A stretch of DNA of 64,000 nt from Salminus brasiliensis (Eukaryota > Chordata > Actinopteri > Characiformes > Bryconidae). Location of the stretch: positions 30,295,761 through 30,359,760 of the forward strand of contig NC_132878.1 in NCBI RefSeq assembly GCF_030463535.1, written 5' to 3'. The notes beneath the pieces were generated by a model. That model did not search any database, was not told the origin of the DNA, and saw nothing but the letters and a program-made list of their open reading frames with translations. Positions 43,588 to 53,641 of this stretch are shown here, piece by piece; position 1 is the stretch's first letter, and every line of letters starts with the position of its first letter. A program made the position numbers and the translations under genes.

Positions 43588-44679
43588 ATGGGTCCAGAGT
43601 CATTGGCGTCATGGTCTGCGGTACCTGTCAGCGAGCCCATGGAGGTGGGCATGTGCCACCTCAACCCGACGTCTGCTTCCGAGGTGCATGGCCCTAGGCC
43701 TACACGTAGGGTCTCTGCTATGGTGGCTGTGCCCAGCTCCCCGGGTCACGTCAAGGCGGCGCTCGCGGCCCCGGGTCACGTCAAGGCGGCGCTCGCGGCC
43801 CCGGGTCACGTCAAGGCGGCGCTCGCGGCCCCGGGTCACGTCAAGGCGGCGCTCGCGGCCCCGGGTCATGTCAAGGCGGCGCCCAGGGTGCCCTCACCGG
43901 CCAAGGAGGCGGCCCGGCCCGTCTGTCAAGCCAAGGAGGTGGCTAGCGCGCCCTCACAGGTCATGAAGACGGCCCAGCCCGCCTGTCAAGCCACGGAGGC
44001 ACCCATTGTGCCCTCCAAACTCAAGGAGGGGCCTATCGCGCCGTCCGAACTCAAGGCGGCACCCAGTAAACTCAAGGAGGAGCCCAGCGCGCCCTCACGG
44101 CCTAAGGAGGAGCCCAGCGCGCCCTCACGGCCTAAGGAGGCGCCCAGCGCGCCCTCACGGTTCAAGGAGGCTGCCCTGTCCGCCTTTGTTCATGTCTGGG
44201 CAGTGGCTTCTGTGCCCCCTTTCGGGCAAGCAGGGCCAGCTGTCCCAGGTTCAAGGTCTGGTCTGGCGGTGGTACCCAGGATTGCCCCAAAGCGAGCGGT
44301 ACCAGCTGCCCAAAGTCCAGCGAAGGCAGGGCTTGCTACCCCATGGCCCTCGAGGACGACGCCCTCCGCGTCGGCTCCTGCAATGAAGATGACGCCCTCC
44401 GCGCCAGCCCCATCGACGTCTACACTGGCCTCTTCGAAGACCGCGCCCTCCGCGTCGGTCCCTGGGTCGGCGTCCTCCGCCTCGGCTCCGGCGTCTGCCA
44501 AGGCATCCTCCGCGGCAGTGCATGCGGCAACGGCACCCACCGCGTCAGTTGTAGAGCCTGCGGCCCCCAGGATTGCGCCTGCCTGGGGCACTGATCATCA
44601 TCGGCCCCCGGGGGGGTGGTCTGCAGTGGATTCGAGCCAAAGACACATAGACCCTGTTAAGTGGTTGTGGTCTGTTTGA
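43588..44679 (+). CDS. Ala/Pro/Lys-rich repeat ORF of the LTR element, 363 aa
   Basis: An uninterrupted frame of 363 residues. It begins with gag-tail-like sequence (VSEPMEVG, where sushi gags reach their nucleocapsid). Four identical 10-residue units PGHVKAALAA and a diverged fifth follow. Units of similar length built on K-E-x-P-S-A-P-S come next (three near-identical EEPSAPSRPK-type units), then a long Ala/Ser/Pro tract. No catalytic motif, zinc knuckle or membrane segment is visible. It takes the place where pol should be. Whether it is translated is unknown; it could be a low-complexity spacer. Confidence 0.5.
   Translation: MGPESLASWSAVPVSEPMEVGMCHLNPTSASEVHGPRPTRRVSAMVAVPSSPGHVKAALAAPGHVKAALAAPGHVKAALAAPGHVKAALAAPGHVKAAPRVPSPAKEAARPVCQAKEVASAPSQVMKTAQPACQATEAPIVPSKLKEGPIAPSELKAAPSKLKEEPSAPSRPKEEPSAPSRPKEAPSAPSRFKEAALSAFVHVWAVASVPPFGQAGPAVPGSRSGLAVVPRIAPKRAVPAAQSPAKAGLATPWPSRTTPSASAPAMKMTPSAPAPSTSTLASSKTAPSASVPGSASSASAPASAKASSAAVHAATAPTASVVEPAAPRIAPAWGTDHHRPPGGWSAVDSSQRHIDPVKWLWSV
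43741..43890 (+). repeat. 30-bp minisatellite, 4 perfect units plus 1 diverged
   Basis: Unit CCGGGTCACGTCAAGGCGGC plus 10 more bases, identical in four consecutive copies (43741-43860), with a fifth altered copy to 43890. The unit length keeps frame and encodes 10 residues. A second 30-bp-period array (three units) lies at about 44080-44170. Confidence 0.97.
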
Positions 44680-45018
44680 TCTTTGGTTTTCGGTCATGTT
44701 CATGTTTTCACCCCGGTCTTGTTTCATGTTTTTCAGCTAGCCTGTGGGGCCCGGGGCCGGAGGCAGCGCTTCATGGTCCTGGAGGGGTATTTGGCATTGG
44801 CCCCGCACAGAGGCGTCGTCTTTATGGACGTAGGCCAGTCCCCGGTCCACGTAGTTGCCCCCGGGAGGTTCGCCTCTCTGCTGGTGCTGTGCCCTCGCAT
44901 CTTTGGCGGTCACGTCCCAGCAGGCTAGGCTAGCGGGGTCCCTCGGCGGCCATTCATGTTCTGCAGGTTGCTGGTCGGCGACCGGAGTGTCCCCATCGGG
45001 GGACCCACCCGGCCGCCT

Positions 45019-45049
45019 TGGGGGGGGGGGGGGGCGGGGGGGGTGGTAC
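45019..45049 (+). promoter_or_regulatory. G-rich polypurine tract before the 3' LTR
   Basis: A run of about 28 bases, almost all G with a single C, then GTGGTAC, directly before the LTR start TGTCACG. This is the expected plus-strand primer site of an LTR retrotransposon. Confidence 0.75.
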
Positions 45050-45942
45050 TGTCACGCCCGTGCCGCCGTCTTGGGCTGCGGCTCACAGGCAATCTAGACC
45101 TCCCCCTTCAAAGTCTTGTCATGTTCATGTCATGTTTAGTTATGTTCTGGACTTTTATGTTGAAAAGGACTCTTGTGTTGACACCCATCGTCGCCATCTT
45201 GGTTTTAGGTTGTTTGTCATGTGTCTGTTCATTGTTTGGTTTGTGTTACACCTGTGGGCTGATGTACCTAAGGAGGGCTAGTGTCAGCTGCCGGGGGCCG
45301 AGAATTACTCTTAGTGCACCGCATGCACCCAGGTTATTGAGTTCACGGTAGAGACTCAGGATTCATCGGTCTAGTCTGTAGAGTCCATCCTTGTACAGAG
45401 GACTCTTTCAACCTAGCAGCTCTTGTCTCAGGGTCCATTAGGGAGCTACTGCAGGTCTTTGGCGATCTCTTGCCAAGCTTCATAGGTTCAGCGAGCTTGG
45501 GTCCAGGAGCTCCAGGAGTGAGCGACTCTCCAGCTCGTTTCAGCAGTTAGCTCTCCTCATCGTCGGACCGGATCAGTTGTCTAGGTTTGGCGGCTGAATC
45601 CTCACGCTCTCAAGTCTAGTAAGTTCAATGCGCCTGACTAGCGCTACTCTTTATGTCCTAGTTCTTCGTTTTCCCAAGCTCAGCTTGGAAGTTTGTTTCT
45701 GAGTAGCGGTATTGGCTCAGCCCCGGCAGCTAGCACAGCCCTAGTGCCTCACCAGGCCCAGGTGTGTTCTTTTGGTTTGCCCAGTATTGGTTGTCACGGT
45801 TGTTTTTGTTCCTCCTTATCCCTGGTAATCATTGCTGCTTTTCTGTCTTGTTTACGGTTTATTGTGATCAATAAACTCTCTCGCCTTGGTCCATCCCCTG
45901 CGAGTGTTCACCTATTCTTGTCAGACCGTGTGGATCATGACA
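45050..45942 (+). repeat. 3' LTR
   Basis: 893 bp, same ends as the 5' LTR. The TATA-like TATTTAA of the 5' LTR reads TACCTAA here, and short indels distinguish the two copies. Confidence 0.9.
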
Positions 45943-48510
45943 GTTCCTTGTTCAGAACTATTATTCAATTATTACAATTAATAAAGAGAAATACGGTTTT
46001 CTATTCCAGGGACCTGCCCCTTAGTGTTAATTACTGTTAATGCAGTATTATATAAAGTATCATAACATGAACGTGCCCTGAAACCTGGAAGTATGTGTAG
46101 TACTTTTAAGCATTTTATGCTTATAAGTGTCCTGCCCTCCACTTCCACAGGCAAATGTGTACTTTGTTTCTTCAGTGCACTAGATGACTGATTGTTTGAT
46201 TGCCCGGTGAATGAGAATAGCTTTCATTTCCACTCACTCAAGTATGATATTCATGAATTTGTATTTTATTCAGACTTCTGTAGTGTCAGTTTGCGATACT
46301 TTAATTCTACTTCAGCCATATTAATGGAATGTGATCTTCCTTAATCATTAGGTCCTAATTCCTTTTATGGTAGAGAAAGAGGTTTCATTATATTCTATTC
46401 TATATTGAGATCTGCTGGATGGACAAAGAAGATCCACTCCAGTTCCAGAAGTTACTCAGTGCTTAAGTAGTCATTTTTGGAACACAAATGTTTTTTGGAA
46501 ACAAATATGTACTTTTACTAAAGTTATTGTTAAAAATAACTTTTGTGGGTTTAGACTCCTCTGCACATGTTTGACCCCGTATATGCACTATGAAGCTCTC
46601 AGCTGTTAAACTTTAGCAAGGTAATGAGATAATGATGTGATGCAAAACAGGTGTGAGCTGTCTCAGTGGAGGCAGAATGATATGCGTCTCATTATGTTCA
46701 TTAGAAGTGTTAGCCTGGGCTTGCACTTTTCACACCTTTCTGTGCTGAGGGACTAGTTAGGCCTGCATGAAACACATTTGTGTTTACTTGAAAGTTCCCA
46801 CCTTTCTCCCTTTACGCACATATGTACTCTAGGTCAACCGGAACAAGTCCCACAGGTGAGTCTGCAGTCTGACAACAACAAGCTCTTTGGATTGCATCAT
46901 TTGGCTGTGAGTGCTCATTTGACAGGCCGTTTATCAGACCCCAAGGAATATGTAGGTGATGTGTAGTTCAGTTAAGGGTCACTTATTTGGCTTTTTTACT
47001 TTAAATGGCAGTTATTTAGTTATACTTTATAGGTATTATTTATCAGATCATAATAACTTACAGTATTTCAGTCTCACTTCATCTTCTTTACTTATGACCA
47101 AGCAGTGGCTTTTGGAATGGAAGCAACATACAGTTTTGTCTTGTTCTTTTTGGCCTCATGACTGTCTCATATGTCTTATTTAAAATAATTTTTCATTTGG
47201 TTTTCCAAATACAACCTGAAGAGATTATGTATATGTTGTAAGTAAGCATAGGTTGTGATACATATAAAAAGAAGTAAAGAAAATAAGTAAAATAATTAAA
47301 AATATAATGTATGACAGGTATGTGGACATAGTTAAAGCCTTCAACTAAAACTGACTCCTGCACAGCAACATTCTTAACATACAGTAACAGTAAACACAGC
47401 ACTTAAAAAGTGCATTGTTCGAATAGAGTTCTTATTCAAAATCTTAATGTAGTTATGAAGGCATGTGATTGAACAGCTAAAGTGTGGAGCCTTGTGCAAA
47501 TCTTTTGGGCCAGTTTCCCAGACAAGGATTAAGCCTGGTCCTGGACAAAATGTTCATTTCAATGGCAAATCTCAATTTAGAAGGCTCTGTTGTCCTAGAC
47601 TAGTCCCTGTTCTCTACAAAAATCCAAACAGATTAAATCTGACTGCAGCTGTATGTCTTTTTACAATGCTAATTAAATCCATTTACATCTGTTTATTTTC
47701 ATAAAGCAAAATGAGACTGACTTTATGCATGGAAGTGTTTATTTAATCTAAGTCTAATCTGATTCCTGGTTGTCTGTTGAATTCTAGAATAAGAACACAG
47801 ATACTGTATGTACATGGAGAACTAAGCCATGCTACACTGGAATTCAGTTGCATTTTGTGTTGATCTTCTAGAAAGTGAAAAGAAAGCGCTGTGAGAAAAA
47901 CATGGACAGTAGTAAGTAAATTTACTTTACCATATTGATTGAGTCTGTCCAAACATAGGGACATTGGAGCTTAAAGGTTGTTCAGCCAAAACTACTGAAA
48001 ACTGGAGTCAAAACAAATTATCAAATGATAATTTAATATAAATTAATAAAACGTAGTCCATTGGCATTTTGGTAGCATAGTATAATTAATAAACTTATGA
48101 TATGTAATGAAAATTTGTCATCTACTACAAAGTGTGTACCGTCTAACTGTATTTCTGTCCATTTAGAGAATATCTGTTCATGCTAAATATTGCCTATCCC
48201 TGCAACCTACAGCATCCCTTTCAGGTCCCCTTTCAGGTTATTAGCTGCTGCTTCGTTCTCCAGAACAGTCCTGTCAGACTGTGTCCAGTTCAGTTCTGTC
48301 TTCAGTCCAGTTCAGTTCTTTTCAACAAAAGGCCCTGTGTTTCTACATTTTCTAGAAGATCAACACAAAATGCAACTGAATTCCAGTGTAGCATGGCTTA
48401 GCAAGGCATTCATATGAGGGCTCAGGAGAAAGAGTATATCATGATAAAACATGTAAAGGCCTCAGTTGACCTCTCTTTCTCCTCCCTGCTTCCTTTGCCC
48501 TCCTTGATTT
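45943..48510. other. Intergenic upstream of LEG1
   Basis: No coding gene. Contains a perfect inverted repeat (47822-47874 with 48349-48401) and a repeat block (48213-48320) shared with 40285-40395. The rest is AT-rich and unrecognised. Confidence 0.6.
47822..48401. repeat. Perfect 53-bp inverted repeat upstream of LEG1
   Basis: 47822-47874 is the exact reverse complement of 48349-48401, with a spacer of about 475 bp. The arms are unique-looking sequence, not transposon TIRs that I recognise. The right arm ends about 136 bp before the LEG1 TATA box. Confidence 0.92.
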
Positions 48511-48511
48511 T

Positions 48512-48544
48512 GGTCAAAGTCCTTCCTATCTCAGTCCATAAAAG
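48512..48544 (+). promoter_or_regulatory. LEG1 core promoter: HNF4-like site and TATA box
   Basis: GGTCAAAGTCC at 48512-48522 fits the liver factor HNF4 consensus (CAAAGTCC core). CATAAAAG at 48537-48544 is a TATA-like box. A start about 30 nt downstream (near 48568) leaves the ATG at 48586 as the first usable one. Fits liver expression known for this gene in zebrafish; binding is inferred. Confidence 0.6.
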
Positions 48545-48585
48545 CCCCTGTCTGCTCTAAAATGTGCTCAGCCTCATTTCCAAAC

Positions 48586-51500
48586 ATGCATTTCAGCAGA
48601 GCTGCTGTGGTGTTTGCCCTGGTAGTCACTGTTTGCAGGGCAGCAGTGGTGATTGAGAATGGCTTCCCTATTCTCTGGGAAAAGGCCCCAGCATTGCTGT
48701 CTGAGCTTCCACAAGCTGATGGGGTGGTCAAGCTAGACCCGTGGGACTACCTGCAGAGGATGGCCATGTACAGGTTGATGATCAATGCTTCCAACCCCTA
48801 CATGAGCTCTATGGGCCCTGGGGCCAATGAAAACCCGCTGTGGGCGCTTCCTTTGCAACTGGGCTGGAAACTCAGATCAGGTAGGATTATGAACTAAATT
48901 TCCTAGAGCTCAAGGGTCAACTGCATATATAATGCAACACAGAATCAGACATAATTGATGCAAAACTACCAATGCTTATTCTGTATGGCATATCTTAAAT
49001 TCCTGATAACACAAAGATCACAAGAACTCGCTGTGGGGGCCTTACTCTGCAACTGGGCTGGAAACTCAAGATCACAAAGGATTATGAATCAGATTTCCAT
49101 CCAGAAAGAGCTTGAAGGCCTAGGTCAGCATTCATAAAGAATGTCAAATTAAGAGAGTTAATTTAGAATTCAACATTTTTTTTATATATTGGCACAAATG
49201 TGCCAGAAGCTATTACTGTAATGGTATGCTAACTGTAATACAACTAAGATAATCTTCTTTTGAAAAATGTTTTTTAATTATGAACAAAATAATTTACCTA
49301 CTTGATCTCTTACTGTAGGGCAGTGGTGGTTCTGCTGTTATGCAGGCTATTAATAACAGGACATGGTTCAATACCCAGGTTTGGCAAGCTGCCACTGTTT
49401 TTAAACTCGCCAGCCGCCACAGCATTAGCTGCCCACCACTCTGGGCTCTCACCACTCTCACTATCAGTATAGTGTGTACAGTGGCTTGCAAAAGTATTCA
49501 TAACCCCTGAACTTTTTCACATTTTGTCACCCTACAACCACAACCTTAAATGTGTGTAATTTAGTTTTAGTATAAATGTACCTGTTCTGTGGAGGCCTGA
49601 GTGGTTTGTTAGAGAACACTATTGAACAAACAGCATCATGAAGACCAAGGAACTCACCAGACAGATCAAAGATGAGGTTGTGGAGAAGTTTAAAGCAGGG
49701 TTAGGTTATAAAAACCTATCCCAAGCTTTGGGCATCCCAAAGAGCACTGTTCAATCCATCATCCAAAAATCAAAAAAGTGTTGTACAACTGCAAACTTAC
49801 CAAGACATGGCAATGCACCCAAACTGTCACCCAGACAGATCGAGCAAGGAGACCATTGGTCAGCAGCCAAGAGGCCCATGGTCACTCTGGAGGAGCTGCA
49901 GAAATCCACAGCTCAGGTGGGAGAATCTGTCAACAGGACAACTATAAGTCGTGCACACCACAAATCTGGCCTTTATGGAAGAGTGGCAAGAAGAAAACCA
50001 TTATTGAAAGAAAGACATAAGACGTTTGCCACAAGCCATGTAGGGGACACAGCAAACATGTGGAAGAATGTGCTGTGGTCAGATGAGACCAAAGTTGAAC
50101 TTTTTGGCCTAAACGCACATGTGGCAGAAAAGTAACACTGCTCATCTCCCTGAACGCACCATGCCCACTGTGAAACATGGTGGTGGCAGCATCATGCTTC
50201 AGTCAAAGTCCTGACCTAAATCCCCTTTGAGCATCTGAGGTAAGACATGAAAATTGCTGTTCAGACGCTCTACTTCCAACCTTGGCGCAAAGCTGGTGCA
50301 CATTTTAGATTTTTATGTGATTAAAATTTTGAGAAAAAAACAACAAAAACTATAAAAATTATGTGCTACTTTGTGTTGATCTATCACTTATAATCACAAT
50401 AAAATACAGTTTATTTGTAGTTGTATGGGGACAAAATACAAAAAACAGGTTATGAATATCTTTGCAAGCCACTGTATGTGTGATCATTGCATGAATAGGT
50501 TAAAGACTGAGGCCAAATTTCATCTGTGTCCAACACAAATGGTGAATATGGTTGTCTTGTTTGTGTAATATGATAAGTCAATTTGATTGGTGTCTGAAGT
50601 TAGAGCTACAACACTAATGCAGCTAAACAGTAATGGTAGCTTAGACATAATGGTAAGAGCATACTTCAGTCATCTCATGTTTACCTCAAAGTGTGTGAAC
50701 TTGTTCAGTAATCTCTAATATACTTGCCTGTGTGGTTTCAGCCACACTGAAGCCTGAATTTTGTCCATGTTTACAGAAAACAGCATGTCTGACAGTGTCA
50801 GAAATCTCATAAGCAAGTCAAATATTAAATAATTTTTGACCAATTTTAGTCTACTACTTAGAGAGAATATTTTCATATTAGGAACTTTTGTTTTCTTTTC
50901 ACAGGTCGGCTGGTTGATCCAACAGGTGTAAACACTTGTGGGCAGGAGAGCTCCAGTCCGGTGTGTATTGCCACCAACAGCTGGTGGGGGTGTAAGTAGT
51001 GCTTCGGGAACATACTATTTTTTTAGTCCATCAATTATCTTTCTTCTCTCATCACCCCTTTCTCCTTTGCTGTACAGGTGTGAACTACTACCTGTCTGTG
51101 GTTCCTTTCCTGGCGGCAGTTGAGGCAGGTGTGGTGGGGGATGGTCAAGCCAAGATTGAGATTCAGGTGCCTGCTGAGCTGGCTACCAATTATTGTTCCA
51201 ACACTTGTTCCATTACACACCCTGATGCCATGAGCAAATGGGTCAAATTTTTTCAGGTAATTGTCCTCCAGACATCATATCATAAAAAATGTGTTTGGAT
51301 CATGACATATTCATACAGAGCCATTACTTTAATATATTGTTCCAATATAAAAATAGAAGAAATCCCCTTTTAAGTTTTTCAGGTAATGTAATAATAACTA
51401 AATGGTAACTAAGCTGGGATCCATATGTTAAAGTGGACCCTGCAATTCTCAAAAGGCTTAGAATTTGTATATAGAAAATTGAAATAATAATGCATTATAT

Positions 51501-53641
51501 TACATATGCACTATTATGCATTATTTAATTCCCCACTTATATGACCAGAAAGTTCTGTTGGGATAGAGTTTCCACTTAAAGGGAACATGTGTTGTGGTTT
51601 TGATAATTAGAAGCAAGATTTGGTTTCCTTTGCAGTCTCTGAAGACCATCAGTGAATCAGAAGTGACTGATGATGAGAAAAAGGATCAAATTCTGGGTTT
51701 AATGTGGTCAGCGGAATTAGCCTCCCTTGACTCAGCTGCGAACACCTGTGCTGATAAGTGAGCAACAAATTTTACCTTTTAAAGCTAGCTTACTTGATGG
51801 CTAGTATTGTGTTTGTCTCTTTAGATTTGTATCAGATGTGATATGGCAATTAAAATGTGTAATTGGCCCCAGTGCTTAAATTTAAAAAACAAAAACAAAG
51901 TCTTCTCCCTTACTTAATGTGTTTGATTAGATAAAACATGTTTACATACAGTTGCAATCCACATTTAAAATGAGGTTTATTAGCAATGTGTACAAACTTT
52001 CAATAAACCAGTTTTCACCACATTCAAAATGCCATTATGACAGCAGTCAATGACACTTTGAATTGTGTCATGCAGCCTCTCCTAAGTAAAAATTAAAGAA
52101 TATCCAGAGAAAAAGTATAGTAGACTAAGTACAAGTATAGCCTAAAAATAAGCCAGTATATGCCAATTAAGTCAGTATAAGCCAAAAATATTTAAGCATA
52201 ATTTAAAATAATATCTCTGATTGGTAAAATAATATCTCTGATTGGTACATAAAAACAAACCTGAAGGTATCCTTAATTGTTTTTAGTTTAAAGTAGTAGA
52301 AGTAGATTAATAGCATACTTGAATGAACTTCTTTTTTGTGAGGAAAATCTGGTGTCATGTTTCAGAGCAGGTTACAATAATTATAAACAATAAATATATT
52401 TTATATATTATATAAAATTATATATTATATTACAATAAATAAACATTTTGTACTCATATATTAACCCCAATATATGGGGTTAAATTATGTCATTAGTTTT
52501 ACACTGGCGCTGTCAGGCTAATTTAGTTAACATGTAATGGAAGCTTATATCCCACCAGCTGGCATGGTGCTAACTGTCTAAGTCAAGATTATTGCCAGTA
52601 CTATTGCCAGAGTTTCCAGCTTATTGTGCCTGTAATCACATTTTATTCCATCTTCCCCCTGTGTAGGAGGACACTTTACTCGAAACCAGAGCAGTCCTTC
52701 AGTGAAAGCTGGCTGAGCTCTGCTCAATATGTGGGGGCTGCCCACTTCCCGTCTGGCATGGAGAAAACTGTGCAGTTCATGGCTCCTCTGCCCAGCAGAG
52801 TACTGCAGGAGACGGACAGTCCGCCCAACATTGCTGACCTCAGCACTGAGGAAAATCACACCCTCTACATTTTTGGCTGGATGACCACAGCCAACAAATT
52901 GCTGGGTATGCAACTTATATCTCTGACCTATCACATGACTTTAAGATGAATCTGGTGAATTGAAAATTTTCACTTTTCACAAAAGAAAAAGAAACAAACC
53001 CAAAAAGTATGTAATGTGATTTTACCCCCAAATGATGATAATGATTATATGTACTTTAATATAATGCACATATCAAATTGTGAAGATTTGTATTGGAGGT
53101 TAATGTATAGATATTTGTCTGGAAGGAAAAAGAGGGGAAGAAATAGAGGGAAAAAAAGTGCAGTTCGCCATCTTGTGGTGATTGCATAGAAGTGCATAAA
53201 AAGTCATAATTAAACACTAAGAATACTTTGTTGGCCCATGTTTAACTTACTCACCATCATAATTTACATAAAACTTTAAAATATGCAATAGTTACTAAAT
53301 AGTTACTATACAATAGTCACTAAATATTACATATTAGGTTTAATAACTAAGCCCACAGTTACCACATTTACCTTTCCTTTTGTTTAATCCCTGACCGATC
53401 TTCTAAATGCTTCTGATAGAATTAAAAGTTGCTTTAGTTTGTGTCATATTTACCTGTGTAAATACACTATGCCATTTGTGTTTTTCCAGGTGGATCTCTG
53501 ACCTCAATGTGGCAGCGTGCAATGTGCTCATCCGCTGCACGTGAGAAAGGTCGCACCCTGCTGAATGACCTCCTGTTCAACCCACAGTTCGCCACCTCCA
53601 GCATGCTGTCCATCCTGACTGAAATGATCACCAAATGCTGA
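48586..53641 (+). CDS. leg1: LEG1 (liver-enriched gene 1), six exons, 357 aa
   Basis: A secreted protein of the LEG1 family (DUF781; human C6orf58), needed for liver growth in zebrafish. Exons: 48586-48880, 50905-50991, 51078-51256, 51636-51757, 52667-52905, 53490-53641. All introns are GT-AG and reading phases agree throughout. The N-terminus is a signal peptide (hydrophobic run [10 protein letters not shown], cleavage probably after CRA). Family marks are [10 protein letters not shown] in exon 1, [10 protein letters not shown] across exons 2-3, [13 protein letters not shown] in exon 3, and [13 protein letters not shown] across exons 5-6. Length fits the family (human 330, zebrafish about 360). 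Intron 1 (2 kb) carries an exon-1 fragment copy, a SINE scrap and a Tc1 element. An in-frame ATG at 48562 lies too close to the TATA box. Confidence 0.95.
49030..49110 (+). repeat. Partial copy of LEG1 exon 1 end within intron 1
   Basis: 49031-49101 repeats the exon 1/intron 1 junction region at 48833-48903 (CTGCAACTGGGCTGGAAACTC and GGATTATGAA segments) with several mismatches. The splice donor GTAGG is not kept (CAAAGG instead). A local tandem duplication of about 70 bp; not an exon. Confidence 0.8.
49316..49476 (+). mobile_element. Degraded tRNA-type SINE scrap
   Basis: Begins GGGCAGTGGTGGTTCTGC, with a B-box-like GGTTCAATACC near 49366, followed by CTGCCACTG. This resembles the tRNA-derived SINE head common in catfish and allied fishes (memory-based). 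Interrupted at 49477 by the Tc1 element. Confidence 0.5.
49479..50474 (+). mobile_element. Internally deleted Tc1-like transposon in LEG1 intron 1
   Basis: The termini CAGTGGCTTGCAAAAGTATT and their inverse are flanked by TA at 49477-49478 and 50475-50476. The 996-bp length is short for Tc1. The transposase part is intact up to the first catalytic block and then jumps to C-terminal scraps, so this copy is non-autonomous. Confidence 0.93.
49638..50230 (+). pseudogene. Tc1-like transposase, internally deleted
   Basis: An open frame from [15 protein letters not shown] (helix-turn-helix region, with [11 protein letters not shown]) through the first catalytic block [13 protein letters not shown] to a stop at 50135. 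A TVKHGGGS-like piece and a DLNPL-like piece follow out of frame to about 50230. The second Asp block is deleted. Confidence 0.88.

Larger units (their letters stand above)
41864..45942 (+). mobile_element. Gag-only, self-priming sushi-like LTR retrotransposon
   Basis: Complete non-autonomous element. 5' LTR 41864-42812 and 3' LTR 45050-45942 both start TGTCACGCCC and end ATCATGACA; they are nearly identical apart from small indels. Flanking bases are GTTAC and GTTCC (4 of 5 match, a possible eroded target duplication). A primer-binding candidate lies at 42814-42824 and a G-rich polypurine tract just before the 3' LTR. The interior of about 2.2 kb encodes a gag-like frame and an Ala/Pro/Lys-rich repeat frame, but no protease, RT or integrase. 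It must rely on a partner element for mobility (inference). Similar LTRs imply a fairly recent insertion. Confidence 0.88.

Noticed and set aside
43609-43869. Minus-strand frame with Arg-rich 10-residue repeats
   Set aside because: Shadow of the 30-bp minisatellite; no start context or homology.
43741-43890. CRISPR-like array
   Set aside because: Units are directly adjacent without spacers, in frame, in a vertebrate genome; it is a minisatellite.
48562-48585. Upstream in-frame ATG of LEG1
   Set aside because: Only about 20 bp downstream of the TATA box, so probably not transcribed; the start at 48586 gives a clean signal peptide.
49294-49501. Minus-strand frames of 63-65 codons in LEG1 intron 1
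   Set aside because: Fall in SINE and Tc1 terminal sequence; no homology.
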